This document shows, one piece after another, positions 1 to 6,187 of a DNA stretch of 7,143 nucleotides (the first letter of the stretch is position 1; every line of letters starts with the position of its first letter). Origin of the DNA: Clostridia bacterium (GTDB lineage: Bacteria; Bacillota; Clostridia; DUPQ01). A program made the position numbers and the translations under genes. The notes beneath the pieces are model-generated. The model was not told the origin of the DNA. It searched no databases and worked only from the letters and a program-made list of their open reading frames with translations. The stretch is from positions 1 to 7,143 of the forward strand of contig JAQVAJ010000070.1 of NCBI GenBank assembly GCA_028690885.1. Direction: 5' to 3'.

Positions 1-323
1 TCATTTTTATATCCATCTATTTTTTAACAGATAATAAAGATGATTCTATTCTCATTATCCAGCAGGATAATGAAATTGTATATAGAAAACCCATTGATGA
101 AGATAACGTAGTAAACATATATGATGACAATGGTAATTTAATAAATACCGTTACAATTAAGGATGGGAAAGCATATATGTCTTTTGCAACTTGTCCTAAT
201 AAAGACTGTATGCATATGGGATATATACAAAGCGGTTCAAGAAAGCAGATAGCATGTCTTCCAAACAAGGTATTAATATACCTGACGGAAGATAATGTAA
301 TAGTGGATGGTATAACAAGATGA
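1..323 (+). CDS. NusG domain II-containing protein (3' part; start lies before the window)
   Basis: The reading frame is open from the first base (first full codon at 3) and gives 106 residues before TGA at 321-323. The visible part begins with the end of a hydrophobic segment (IFISIYFL), so the whole protein is probably a membrane-anchored domain facing outward. The rest matches the NusG_II family: a small beta domain with a cysteine signature, here C64-x4-C69, then the IACLPNKV stretch with C85 near the end. The three cysteines suggest a redox or metal role, but the family's function is not established, and it is not the transcription factor NusG itself. The stop overlaps the start of the Gx transporter gene as ATGA, so the two are co-transcribed and probably translationally coupled. 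This pairing is common in Clostridia. I am confident of the family and not of any role. Confidence 0.85.
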   Translation, partial: IFISIYFLTDNKDDSILIIQQDNEIVYRKPIDEDNVVNIYDDNGNLINTVTIKDGKAYMSFATCPNKDCMHMGYIQSGSRKQIACLPNKVLIYLTEDNVIVDGITR

Positions 324-829
324 GTAAATCAAAAAAGATTACAATATCCGCTATATTTACTGCATTGGCAATATCTCTTTCCATTGCCGAAGGATATATC
401 CCTTTTTCAGCGATTGCACCAGGAGTTAAACTTGGTCTGGCGAATGTAGTTCCTTTAACACTTTTATATGTGCTCGGACCTGTTTATGCAGTAGCAGTAC
501 AAGCTGTAAGGATAATAATTGCAGGCCTTTTAAGAGGAAATTTCGTTACATTTCTTTTCAGCTTTTTTGGAGGCATGGCATCAATTTTAGTATGTGTTCT
601 GATTAAGAAACAAAAAAAGATTCAGTTTTCAGTTATAGGGCTTAGTATAATTGGAGCAATCGTACACAATCTTGCCCAGTTTATAACTGCACTGGTAATT
701 TTAAGAAATATAAACATATTCTGGTACATAGCCATATTATCTGTATTTGCAGTAGTAACAGGAATACTGACAGGTATAATTGCAAAATATGTTATTAAAG
801 CATTAAAAGGATATTACAAAGGTATTTAG
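320..829 (+). CDS. Gx transporter family protein (HepT / heptaprenyl diphosphate synthase component I-like)
   Basis: This 169-residue integral membrane protein has about five hydrophobic segments (roughly 8-24, 40-65, 74-95, 104-126 and 134-158). Family marks are PGVKLGLANVV at 34-44, RIIIAGLLRGN at 64-74 and GAIVHNLAQ at 112-120. The family is often annotated as heptaprenyl diphosphate synthase component I, but its fold resembles the substrate-binding S components of ECF vitamin transporters, so the enzyme name is doubtful. The substrate is unknown. A polyprenyl synthetase gene often follows it in other Clostridia, but here the next gene is thyA behind its own promoter. The ATG at 320 overlaps the upstream stop by 4 nt and has a GGATGG element about 9 nt before it. 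The length is normal for the family. Family confidence is high; transport is inferred. Confidence 0.85.
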   Translation: MSKSKKITISAIFTALAISLSIAEGYIPFSAIAPGVKLGLANVVPLTLLYVLGPVYAVAVQAVRIIIAGLLRGNFVTFLFSFFGGMASILVCVLIKKQKKIQFSVIGLSIIGAIVHNLAQFITALVILRNINIFWYIAILSVFAVVTGILTGIIAKYVIKALKGYYKGI

Positions 830-858
830 TTCACATTATAGCAAATTGATTGTATAAT
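830..858 (+). promoter_or_regulatory. Sigma-A-type promoter for thyA-folA-GT-C unit
   Basis: TTCACA (830-835) and a perfect TATAAT (853-858) are separated by 17 bp. The -35 box begins immediately after the Gx transporter stop codon. Transcription would begin near 865, leaving a leader of about 20 nt that carries only the ribosome binding site. This suggests that thyA starts a new transcription unit, with no room for an attenuator. Confidence 0.75.
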
Positions 859-874
859 ATTAAAAGAATGAAAA

Positions 875-880
875 AAGGAG
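875..880 (+). promoter_or_regulatory. Ribosome binding site of thyA
   Basis: AAGGAG ends 6 nt before the ATG at 887. It is the best Shine-Dalgarno match in the window and fixes the thyA start. Confidence 0.85.
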
Positions 881-886
881 CGGTAA

Positions 887-1717
887 ATGAGTAAAGCAGA
901 CGATATTTTTAAGAATATGTGTCGAGATATTATTGACAATGGGTTTTCAGATAAAGATTTGGATGTACGTCCAAAATGGCTAGACGGAGTACCTGCTCAC
1001 ACTGTAAAAAAATTCTGTGTCATTAACAGATATGATTTATCTGAAGAATTTCCTATACTTACGTTACGTCCTACACGTTTTAAGGGCTCGATTGATGAGA
1101 TTCTGTGGATATGGCAGAAGAAATCTAATAATATAAATGATTTGAATAGCAAGATATGGGATGCATGGGCTGATGAGAATGGTTCTATAGGTAAGGCTTA
1201 CGGTTACCAGTTGTCTGTAAAGCATAAATACAATGAAGGAATGTTTGATCAGGTTGACAGAGTCTTATATGATTTGAAAAATAACAAGGCAAGCAGAAGG
1301 ATAATGACAAATATATATGTTCATGCAGACCTTCATGAAATGAATCTGTACCCTTGCGCATACAGCATGACTTTCAATGTTTCGGGAAACATATTGAACG
1401 GTATACTAAATCAGCGATCAAACGACATACTTATAGCTAACAACTGGAATGTAGTTCAATATGCTGTTCTTATGCATATGATAGCTCAAGCATCTGGACT
1501 AATTGTGGGAGAACTGGTGCATGTAATAGCTGATGCACATATATATGACAGACATATACCACTAGTAGAGGAACTTTTAAAAAGACCTGCTTATCCTGCC
1601 CCTAAGTTCTGGATTAATCCTGAAATTACAAACTTTTATGACTTTACAGTTGATGATTTTAAACTAATTGATTACAAGAAGAATCCTCAGATTAAGGATA
1701 TTGAGGTAGCAGTATGA
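887..1717 (+). CDS. thyA: Thymidylate synthase, divergent clostridial type
   Basis: The 276-residue cytosolic enzyme would methylate dUMP to dTMP using 5,10-methylenetetrahydrofolate, releasing dihydrofolate. Landmarks, in order: EILW at 71-74, IWDAWADENG at 90-99, the phosphate-binding arginines R137-R138, the catalytic cysteine C157 in YPCAY, QRSND at 176-180 (Q, R, S and D of the dUMP site), N188 in NWNVVQY, and DAHIY at 216-220 with H218 and Y220. The C-terminus EVAV matches the usual P-VAV/I ending. Length is near the E. coli enzyme (264). Differences from the classical family are that the residue after the catalytic cysteine is Ala rather than His, and that the GTGT segment carrying the N-terminal phosphate-binding arginine is not recognisable (the region reads VPAHTVKK). 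Clostridial homologues I recall share these traits, so I take it as functional. Its stop overlaps folA as ATGA, joining the two steps of the dTMP/folate cycle. Confidence 0.93.
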   Translation: MSKADDIFKNMCRDIIDNGFSDKDLDVRPKWLDGVPAHTVKKFCVINRYDLSEEFPILTLRPTRFKGSIDEILWIWQKKSNNINDLNSKIWDAWADENGSIGKAYGYQLSVKHKYNEGMFDQVDRVLYDLKNNKASRRIMTNIYVHADLHEMNLYPCAYSMTFNVSGNILNGILNQRSNDILIANNWNVVQYAVLMHMIAQASGLIVGELVHVIADAHIYDRHIPLVEELLKRPAYPAPKFWINPEITNFYDFTVDDFKLIDYKKNPQIKDIEVAV

Positions 1718-2217
1718 ATTTAATTGTAGCTGTAGATGAAAACTGGGGAATTGGTTATATGGGTAAGATACAATGGCATATTAAAGAGGATATGGCATAT
1801 TTCAAAAATAAGACTATGGATAAAACTGTTATTATGGGGAGAAGAACTCTTGATTCTTTTAAAAATGGCAAGCCATTAAAGAATAGGAAAAATATCGTTC
1901 TTACTCGTGATATGGATTTCAAACGAGACGATGTAATAGTAGTAAACACCATTGAGCAGGCATTAAATAAGATAGAAAATGAAAATAGTTCTGATGTGTA
2001 TGTTATTGGAGGTGAGAGTATATATCAAGCGCTTCTTCCATATTGTGACAAAGCATATGTTACAAAAGTCCATGGGATTTTCAAAGCGGATAAACATTTT
2101 ATAAACTTAGACAACGAGCCTCAATGGACTGCTGTGCACATATCCGACAGACTTATGACGGAAAGCGGGGTTCATATTACTTTCTATGAGTACCAAAGAA
2201 AACAAACCGACCAATAG
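1714..2217 (+). CDS. folA: Dihydrofolate reductase
   Basis: The 167-residue cytosolic enzyme would reduce dihydrofolate to tetrahydrofolate with NADPH, regenerating the cofactor oxidised by ThyA. Visible family features are IVAVDENWGIG at 4-14, W21, the acidic active-site residue D26 and F30 in the WHIKEDMAYFK helix, VIMGRRT at 39-45, R58 in LKNRKNIVLT for the folate glutamate tail, the NADPH loop VIGGESIY at 97-104, and T117 in YVTKV. The length is typical of chromosomal DHFRs. The nearly universal Pro before the active-site Trp is Gln20 (GKIQWH), which lies in the flexible loop over the active site; antifolate sensitivity cannot be judged from this. The start at 1714 overlaps the thyA stop by 4 nt and is preceded by GAGGT at 1703-1707, 6 nt upstream. 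The end overlaps the next gene by 32 nt. Confidence 0.95.
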   Translation: MNLIVAVDENWGIGYMGKIQWHIKEDMAYFKNKTMDKTVIMGRRTLDSFKNGKPLKNRKNIVLTRDMDFKRDDVIVVNTIEQALNKIENENSSDVYVIGGESIYQALLPYCDKAYVTKVHGIFKADKHFINLDNEPQWTAVHISDRLMTESGVHITFYEYQRKQTDQ

Positions 2218-3454
2218 TTTAATAGAAAAACTTAATAAATCTTATCTTATTCTAGGAGCGGTTTTCTTAGTAGCTTTTATTACTCGTGTATTTATTGCAG
2301 GAGCTGTTATGGGGCATCTTACAGATATGGGATGTTTCAGCTACTGGGGTGAACAGGCTTACAATGACGGATTATTAGAGTTCTATAACGGTTCATATTA
2401 CTGTGATTATCCTCCTTTGTATATATACATACTATGGTTTATAGAATTTGCAAGAGAAGCTCTTGGTCTGACATTCGCATTTCCAGCTCATATAATACTG
2501 TTGAAAATGCCAGCTATCATTTTTGATATTATGACTGCATATTTAGTGTATAAGATAGCAAAAACAAGATTTTCTGAAACAACATCAATTATACTTTCTG
2601 CTGCTGTAGCGTTAAATATTGCATACATATTGAATTCTGCAGCATGGGGACAGATTGACAGCATACTGACCTTTTTTATAGCGCTAACAGCATACAACAT
2701 TATGAATAACAAACTCGAGTTTGCAACTGTTGCTTATGTTATTGCAGTACTTCTAAAACCTCAGGCATTTATATTTGCGCCAATACTCATATTCGCATAC
2801 ATTAAAAGCAAAAATACAAAAAAAGTCCTTATATCCTTGCTTATAGGTTTAGCGCTGTTCGTTGTTGTAATACTTCCCTTTGCTATACGGCAGGAGCCTT
2901 TGTGGATATTCTCTTTATACTTTGGAACAATGGGACAATATGCATATGCGACAGTTAATGCATATAACATATATGCTTTATTAGGTTTGAACTGGGTATC
3001 AGATAGTGAAGTTATGTTTTTGTTTGCATATAAGATATATGGATATGTAGCTATTTTAGGAATATGTGCTTTGACTACAATAGCTTTTATAAAAGGAAAC
3101 AAGAAGCCAGGATTTACTTTTGCAACAGCAGGTCTTTTAATGACTGTGGTTTTTGCATTTGCAACAAAAATGCATGAAAGATATCTGTTTCCATCTATAC
3201 TGCTTGTACTGGCAGCATACATATTCTCAAATGACAAAAGGTTCTTGTACATTCATATACTTCAGAGTATTACAGTGTTTGCAAACTGCGCATATATTCT
3301 GTATATGAATTTCAATGGAGGATATGATCTTTTTTCTCCGTATGTGGCAATTGTTTCTGCTGTTACAATATTTACGACATTATGGTACTTAAGAGTATAT
3401 TTCCAGCTTTATATACTAAACCAGGATAATATACCGCTAAAATATTTGACATAA
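2186..3454 (+). CDS. GT-C-fold membrane glycosyltransferase (Gpi18-like mannosyltransferase family)
   Basis: This 422-residue polytopic membrane protein has about 10-12 hydrophobic segments, the first at about 20-42. Its motifs resemble the Gpi18-like / PMT-related GT-C families: an acidic residue in the first outer loop (LTDMGCFSYW, D47), CDYPPLYIYILW at 73-84, WGQIDS at 154-159, LLKPQAFIFAP at 189-199 and HERYLFP at 330-336. Such enzymes usually transfer a sugar from a polyprenyl-phosphate donor to a glycan, lipid or protein on the outer face; donor and acceptor are unknown here, and the mannose label is only a family name. The ATG at 2186 is the only standard start before the first membrane segment, since an in-frame TGA lies at 2156-2158. 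It sits inside folA with no close Shine-Dalgarno (GGGG is about 15 nt away), so translation is probably coupled to folA. No metabolic link to folate is apparent. Confidence 0.8.
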   Translation: MSTKENKPTNSLIEKLNKSYLILGAVFLVAFITRVFIAGAVMGHLTDMGCFSYWGEQAYNDGLLEFYNGSYYCDYPPLYIYILWFIEFAREALGLTFAFPAHIILLKMPAIIFDIMTAYLVYKIAKTRFSETTSIILSAAVALNIAYILNSAAWGQIDSILTFFIALTAYNIMNNKLEFATVAYVIAVLLKPQAFIFAPILIFAYIKSKNTKKVLISLLIGLALFVVVILPFAIRQEPLWIFSLYFGTMGQYAYATVNAYNIYALLGLNWVSDSEVMFLFAYKIYGYVAILGICALTTIAFIKGNKKPGFTFATAGLLMTVVFAFATKMHERYLFPSILLVLAAYIFSNDKRFLYIHILQSITVFANCAYILYMNFNGGYDLFSPYVAIVSAVTIFTTLWYLRVYFQLYILNQDNIPLKYLT

Positions 3455-3473
3455 CAAAATTATTGAGCGAAAA

Positions 3474-3513
3474 TATATTCAAAATGAGATATAATTCCGT
3501 TTGAAATATGGAG
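3474..3513 (+). promoter_or_regulatory. Possible weak promoter and ribosome binding site before the DUF3048 gene
   Basis: A perfect TATAAT lies at 3490-3495, but no good -35 box sits 16-18 bp upstream. A TTGACA at 3446-3451 is too far away for that -10 and has only the poor GAAAAT at a 17-bp distance. The ribosome binding site GGAG at 3510-3513 is well placed, 7 nt before the ATG at 3521. The two lipoprotein genes may therefore have their own modest promoter, or may be read through from the thyA unit, because no terminator hairpin lies between them. Confidence 0.4.
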
Positions 3514-3520
3514 AATTGAG

Positions 3521-4738
3521 ATGAAACACAAAAGACAAATCAGTAATATTTTAAGAAAAACAATAATAATTTCTCTGATAATAGTAATTTCAATACTGTT
3601 TTCTTCTTGTGGCAGTTACTTTGAAGCAGTAGGGAATATTGCAGAATCACCAACTCTTCCAAGTAAAACGCCTAGACCATCTGTAACACCTACACAGACA
3701 GAGCAACCAAGCGAGTCAGTAGAGCCAACTGAAACGCCTACTGAAAGCGTTACACCAACAGAAGAGCCTTCAGCTACAATTGATCCTTCATTGGTGCTGG
3801 CAGTTAATCCTCTTACAGGTAAGAGTGAGTATATGCATGAATTTGCACTTGATGTTAAACCGGTAGCGATTATTTTGGAAAACAAGAGACAGAGTCTGCC
3901 TCAGGCAGGCATTTCTGAAGCGGATATAGTTATAGAAATGCTTGTCGAGTATGATATTTCCCGTTTTATGGCGATATATCAGGATCCATATAATGTTGAA
4001 AAGATAGGAGCTGTAAGAAGCTTGCGTTCATATTTTACAGAAATGGCACTCGCATTTGACAGTTACATATTCCATTACGGTTTCAGTGAATATGGTGAAG
4101 AGAATGCTAAAAAAGATTTAGCTGACAGAGGACTTACTACGATAAACGGCATATTTGGAGAAGATAACGGATATCCTTTCTGGAGAGACTCTGACAGAAT
4201 TGCATCTGGAATGGAGTCTGTTCACTGTGTAGTTACAGCAGGGCAGAATGTATTAAGATCGATGCAGAATATTTCAACAGAAAAGATTGAAAAAACTGAA
4301 CAAAAGAACATATTCAATTTTTCTACGCAAAGTAGTACTAAAGAAGGAAATGATGCAAATAAAGTCTACCTTACAGGTATATATATAAGCAGCCCATATT
4401 TTATTTATGATAATAACAAATCAGAGTATACAAGATACCAGTTTGCAGATAAGCATATTGATGGCAACAGCGGTGAAGCTATAAGCGTTGAAAACTTATT
4501 TTTGCTAAAAATGGATACCAGATATCTAGGTGATGCTTCTGAGCATGTAGCTATTACCACATATGGTTCAGGTAACGGTTATTACATAAATGATGGAAAA
4601 TATATTGAGATACAATGGAGCAGGGAAACTGACTCTTCAGAATTTGAATTTACATATAACAATGAACCGTTACAGGTTGCTCAGGGAAATTCTTGGATAT
4701 CATGTATACCAACAGATGCCGACATAACCATAAGGTAG
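3521..4738 (+). CDS. DUF3048 domain-containing lipoprotein (YerB-like)
   Basis: The 405-residue precursor has a basic N-terminus, a hydrophobic core at about 14-27 and a lipobox-like LFSSC with C30 as the likely lipidated residue (Phe at -3 is slightly unusual). A Pro/Thr/Ser/Glu-rich linker covers about 43-90 and should be disordered, spacing the domain from the membrane. The N-terminal DUF3048 domain (about 92-250) shows NPLTG, VAIILEN at 115-121, QAGISEADIVIEMLVE at 128-143, SRFMAIYQD, EKIGAVRSLRSYF at 160-172, HYGFSE and FWRDSDR at 220-226. The C-terminal DUF3048 domain (about 280-405) ends with GNGYYINDGK, IEIQWSR and WISCIPTDADITI, so the protein is complete. The family is widespread in spore-forming Bacillota and its biochemical function is unknown. 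The downstream lipoprotein starts 5 nt after the stop, implying a shared transcript and a shared extracytoplasmic location. Confidence 0.92.
   Translation: MKHKRQISNILRKTIIISLIIVISILFSSCGSYFEAVGNIAESPTLPSKTPRPSVTPTQTEQPSESVEPTETPTESVTPTEEPSATIDPSLVLAVNPLTGKSEYMHEFALDVKPVAIILENKRQSLPQAGISEADIVIEMLVEYDISRFMAIYQDPYNVEKIGAVRSLRSYFTEMALAFDSYIFHYGFSEYGEENAKKDLADRGLTTINGIFGEDNGYPFWRDSDRIASGMESVHCVVTAGQNVLRSMQNISTEKIEKTEQKNIFNFSTQSSTKEGNDANKVYLTGIYISSPYFIYDNNKSEYTRYQFADKHIDGNSGEAISVENLFLLKMDTRYLGDASEHVAITTYGSGNGYYINDGKYIEIQWSRETDSSEFEFTYNNEPLQVAQGNSWISCIPTDADITIR
3647..3790 (+). repeat. Low-complexity Pro/Thr/Ser/Glu linker coding region
   Basis: Codons about 43-90 of the DUF3048 lipoprotein encode imperfect short repeats built on PT, TP, PTE and PSE units (for example PTETPTESVTPTEE). 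The unit is not an exact DNA tandem repeat. It explains the long open frame on the opposite strand in this stretch. Confidence 0.6.
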
Positions 4739-4743
4739 GAATA

Positions 4744-5688
4744 ATGAGAAAGAACACTTTACTAATATTGCTCATATGCGCTATAACCTTATTATCATCA
4801 TGTGATAATACAACAGTCCCGCCATCTTTTACTGATACAGTTACCCCTGATATAACTGTAACTCTACCACCTTCTGAATCTGAAACAGACCAGCCTTCAC
4901 AAACTCAGGCTGAACCATCACAAACTTTTGAAACTATTGAACCAAGCCCTACAGTCATACCGCCTAACAGCACATATATAGACTATTATGACCTATATAT
5001 TGACCTTACTGTAACCGATGAATTATCAAGAGAACAAATAAGCTGGGGTGAAAAGAGTAACAAAACAGAAGTCATGGAGAAATACAATGTCAGAACATCG
5101 ATGGATCCTGAGAAAAAGGAAATTTATCTTACTTTTAATTTAGGATATGAGCATGTTCGTGGTAATACTGAAAAACTGCTGGAATTACTTAAACAAAGGG
5201 ATATTTTGGCAACATTTTTTCTTGTAGGAGAATTCATAGAAATATTTCCTGAAAAAGTTAAAGCAATATATGATGACGGACACACCTTGGGAGCTCACAG
5301 CTACTACCATATACCTCCCTCATATACAATGACTGATGAAGAGTATATAGATGATTTTATTAAAACAGAGAAGCTGCTTGAAATAGCGCTTAAAGATGAT
5401 TATGAAAGAATGAGATATTACCGGCCAATTATAGGTGAATTTTGTGAAAGAGACCTATATATAGCTCAATCACTTGGATATACGACAGTTTTATTTGATG
5501 CTACATATTCCGACTGGAACAGAACTGTAATTAATGGTGCGGAATTTGCATACAATGAGCTTACACAGGATGTTCATGAAGGAGCTGTTTATCAGCTTCA
5601 TATAGTTACACCTGATAACATTGAAGCCTTACCAGTATTTCTTGATGAATTGATAAATGACGGCTGGACCTTCAAAATATTTGAATAA
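4744..5688 (+). CDS. Degenerate polysaccharide deacetylase (PdaA-like, NodB domain) lipoprotein
   Basis: From the ATG at 4744 the protein has 314 residues, with a signal peptide and lipobox LLSSC giving lipidated C20, then a Pro/Ser/Thr-rich linker (about 24-76). The start is chosen because it gives a clean signal peptide and follows an AAGGTAGGA element overlapping the previous stop; a start at 4693 would put 17 polar residues before the signal. The NodB domain covers about 125-314 and resembles PdaA: EIYLTF, ILATFFLVGEF at 154-164, GHTLGAHSYYH at 179-189, YYRPIIGEF at 225-233, SLGYTTVLF, YSDWN at 255-259, NGAEFAY at 264-270, HEGAVYQLH at 278-286 and GWTFKIFE. Motif 1, TFDDGY (or TFDNGY) in active enzymes, is TFNLGY, so the catalytic-base Asp is N132 and the next position is L133. 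Motif 3 RPP is RPI. The motif 2 histidines H185 and H189 and the late LH remain. It is probably inactive as a deacetylase, or does different chemistry. Confidence 0.85.
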   Translation: MRKNTLLILLICAITLLSSCDNTTVPPSFTDTVTPDITVTLPPSESETDQPSQTQAEPSQTFETIEPSPTVIPPNSTYIDYYDLYIDLTVTDELSREQISWGEKSNKTEVMEKYNVRTSMDPEKKEIYLTFNLGYEHVRGNTEKLLELLKQRDILATFFLVGEFIEIFPEKVKAIYDDGHTLGAHSYYHIPPSYTMTDEEYIDDFIKTEKLLEIALKDDYERMRYYRPIIGEFCERDLYIAQSLGYTTVLFDATYSDWNRTVINGAEFAYNELTQDVHEGAVYQLHIVTPDNIEALPVFLDELINDGWTFKIFE

Positions 5689-5732
5689 GCATTATTATTA
5701 CATCAAGCACTTATACCAAAGTTTTCAATACA

Positions 5733-5760
5733 TTGACAAAATATATCGGTATGATAAAAT
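5733..5760 (+). promoter_or_regulatory. Sigma-A-type promoter for the DivIC-like gene
   Basis: A perfect TTGACA (5733-5738) is followed after 16 bp by TAAAAT (5755-5760), preceded by TGA, which makes an extended -10 element. The rest of the 100-bp gap (5689-5788) contains only this promoter and the ribosome binding site AGAGGAAGG at 5774-5782, 6 nt before the ATG. No terminator hairpin is visible. Confidence 0.72.
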
Positions 5761-5788
5761 ACAATTACACTAAAGAGGAAGGCTTTTA

Positions 5789-6067
5789 ATGAAAAGCAAT
5801 ATCAGAAAAAGATTAATTACATTGATATCCATTGCATTTATTATATATTTTATATATGTCATTTTTTCTCAACAGCCCAGAATAGATATGTTAATGGCGG
5901 AAAAACAGGAAGTTCAGGAAAAAATTGAAGAACAGGATTTAATATACAACCAGCTGCAGTATTACTTTGAAATTGCTGGAACTGATGAATATATTGAATT
6001 GATAGCACGGTCACGGTTAGGTTATGTCAAACCTAATGATATTGTTTTTATTGATTTGAACAAATGA
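5789..6067 (+). CDS. Septum formation initiator family protein (DivIC/FtsB-like)
   Basis: The 92-residue bitopic protein has a short basic cytoplasmic N-terminus (MKSNIRKR), one membrane segment at about 9-27 and an outer heptad-like coiled coil at about 31-60 rich in Glu, Gln and Lys. It ends with the family's C-terminal signature: DEYIE at 66-70, ARSRLGYVKPND at 73-84 and IVFID at 85-89. DivIC/FtsB proteins pair with FtsL and DivIB/FtsQ in the divisome to control septal peptidoglycan synthesis. Length and architecture are normal. The gene has its own strong promoter and stands 120 bp before argS. I leave the symbol blank because clostridial genomes can encode several small proteins of this family, and divisome membership cannot be read from the sequence alone. 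Confidence 0.88.
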   Translation: MKSNIRKRLITLISIAFIIYFIYVIFSQQPRIDMLMAEKQEVQEKIEEQDLIYNQLQYYFEIAGTDEYIELIARSRLGYVKPNDIVFIDLNK

Positions 6068-6080
6068 TAATCCAGCCTTA

Positions 6081-6109
6081 TTGGAAAAAGAATATAAATA
6101 TGTTAATAT
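6081..6109 (+). promoter_or_regulatory. Probable promoter of argS
   Basis: TTGGAA (6081-6086) and TAATAT (6104-6109) are 17 bp apart, with TGT directly before the -10 box as an extended element. Transcription would start near 6116, giving a leader of about 72 nt before argS. Confidence 0.5.
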
Positions 6110-6128
6110 AAGGGATAATTCAGTAACA

Positions 6129-6161
6129 TCACACGGGTTATTTGTATTAATTGTCCTGTGA
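6129..6161 (+). other. Small dyad in the argS leader
   Basis: TCACACGG (6129-6136) can pair with CCTGTGA (6155-6161) if C6134 is bulged, leaving an 18-nt AU-rich loop. The stem is short and no U-run follows, so it is not a terminator. It may be a leader structure or a chance dyad. The leader lacks the conserved T-box core and is too short for a T-box riboswitch. Confidence 0.25.
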
Positions 6162-6187
6162 ATAATAAATAGTGAAAAGAGATTTTT

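Noticed and set aside
17..384. Two minus-strand frames at the left end
   Set aside because: They lie antisense to the NusG_II coding region and the start of the Gx transporter gene, both of which have clear family motifs.
2761..3252. Long open frame on the minus strand (163 codons)
   Set aside because: It lies wholly antisense to the membrane glycosyltransferase gene, matches no family I recognise, and is explained by the AT-rich, hydrophobic codon content of the real gene.
3446..3479. TTGACA at 3446-3451 as the -35 of a strong promoter with TATATT at 3474-3479
   Set aside because: The spacing is 22 bp, too long for a standard sigma-A promoter, and the TTGACA is formed by the last codons of the glycosyltransferase gene.
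3616..3885. Minus-strand frame with Val/Gly/Ser-rich low-complexity protein
   Set aside because: It mirrors the Pro/Thr/Ser linker of the DUF3048 lipoprotein; repetitive codons keep the opposite frame open by chance.
4693..4743. Longer start for the deacetylase-like lipoprotein at ATG 4693
   Set aside because: It would add 17 polar residues in front of a complete signal peptide and overlap the DUF3048 gene by 46 nt; the ATG at 4744 has a ribosome binding site and starts directly with the signal peptide.
6068..6187. T-box riboswitch controlling argS
   Set aside because: The leader is too short and lacks the conserved T-box antiterminator core and a terminator hairpin.
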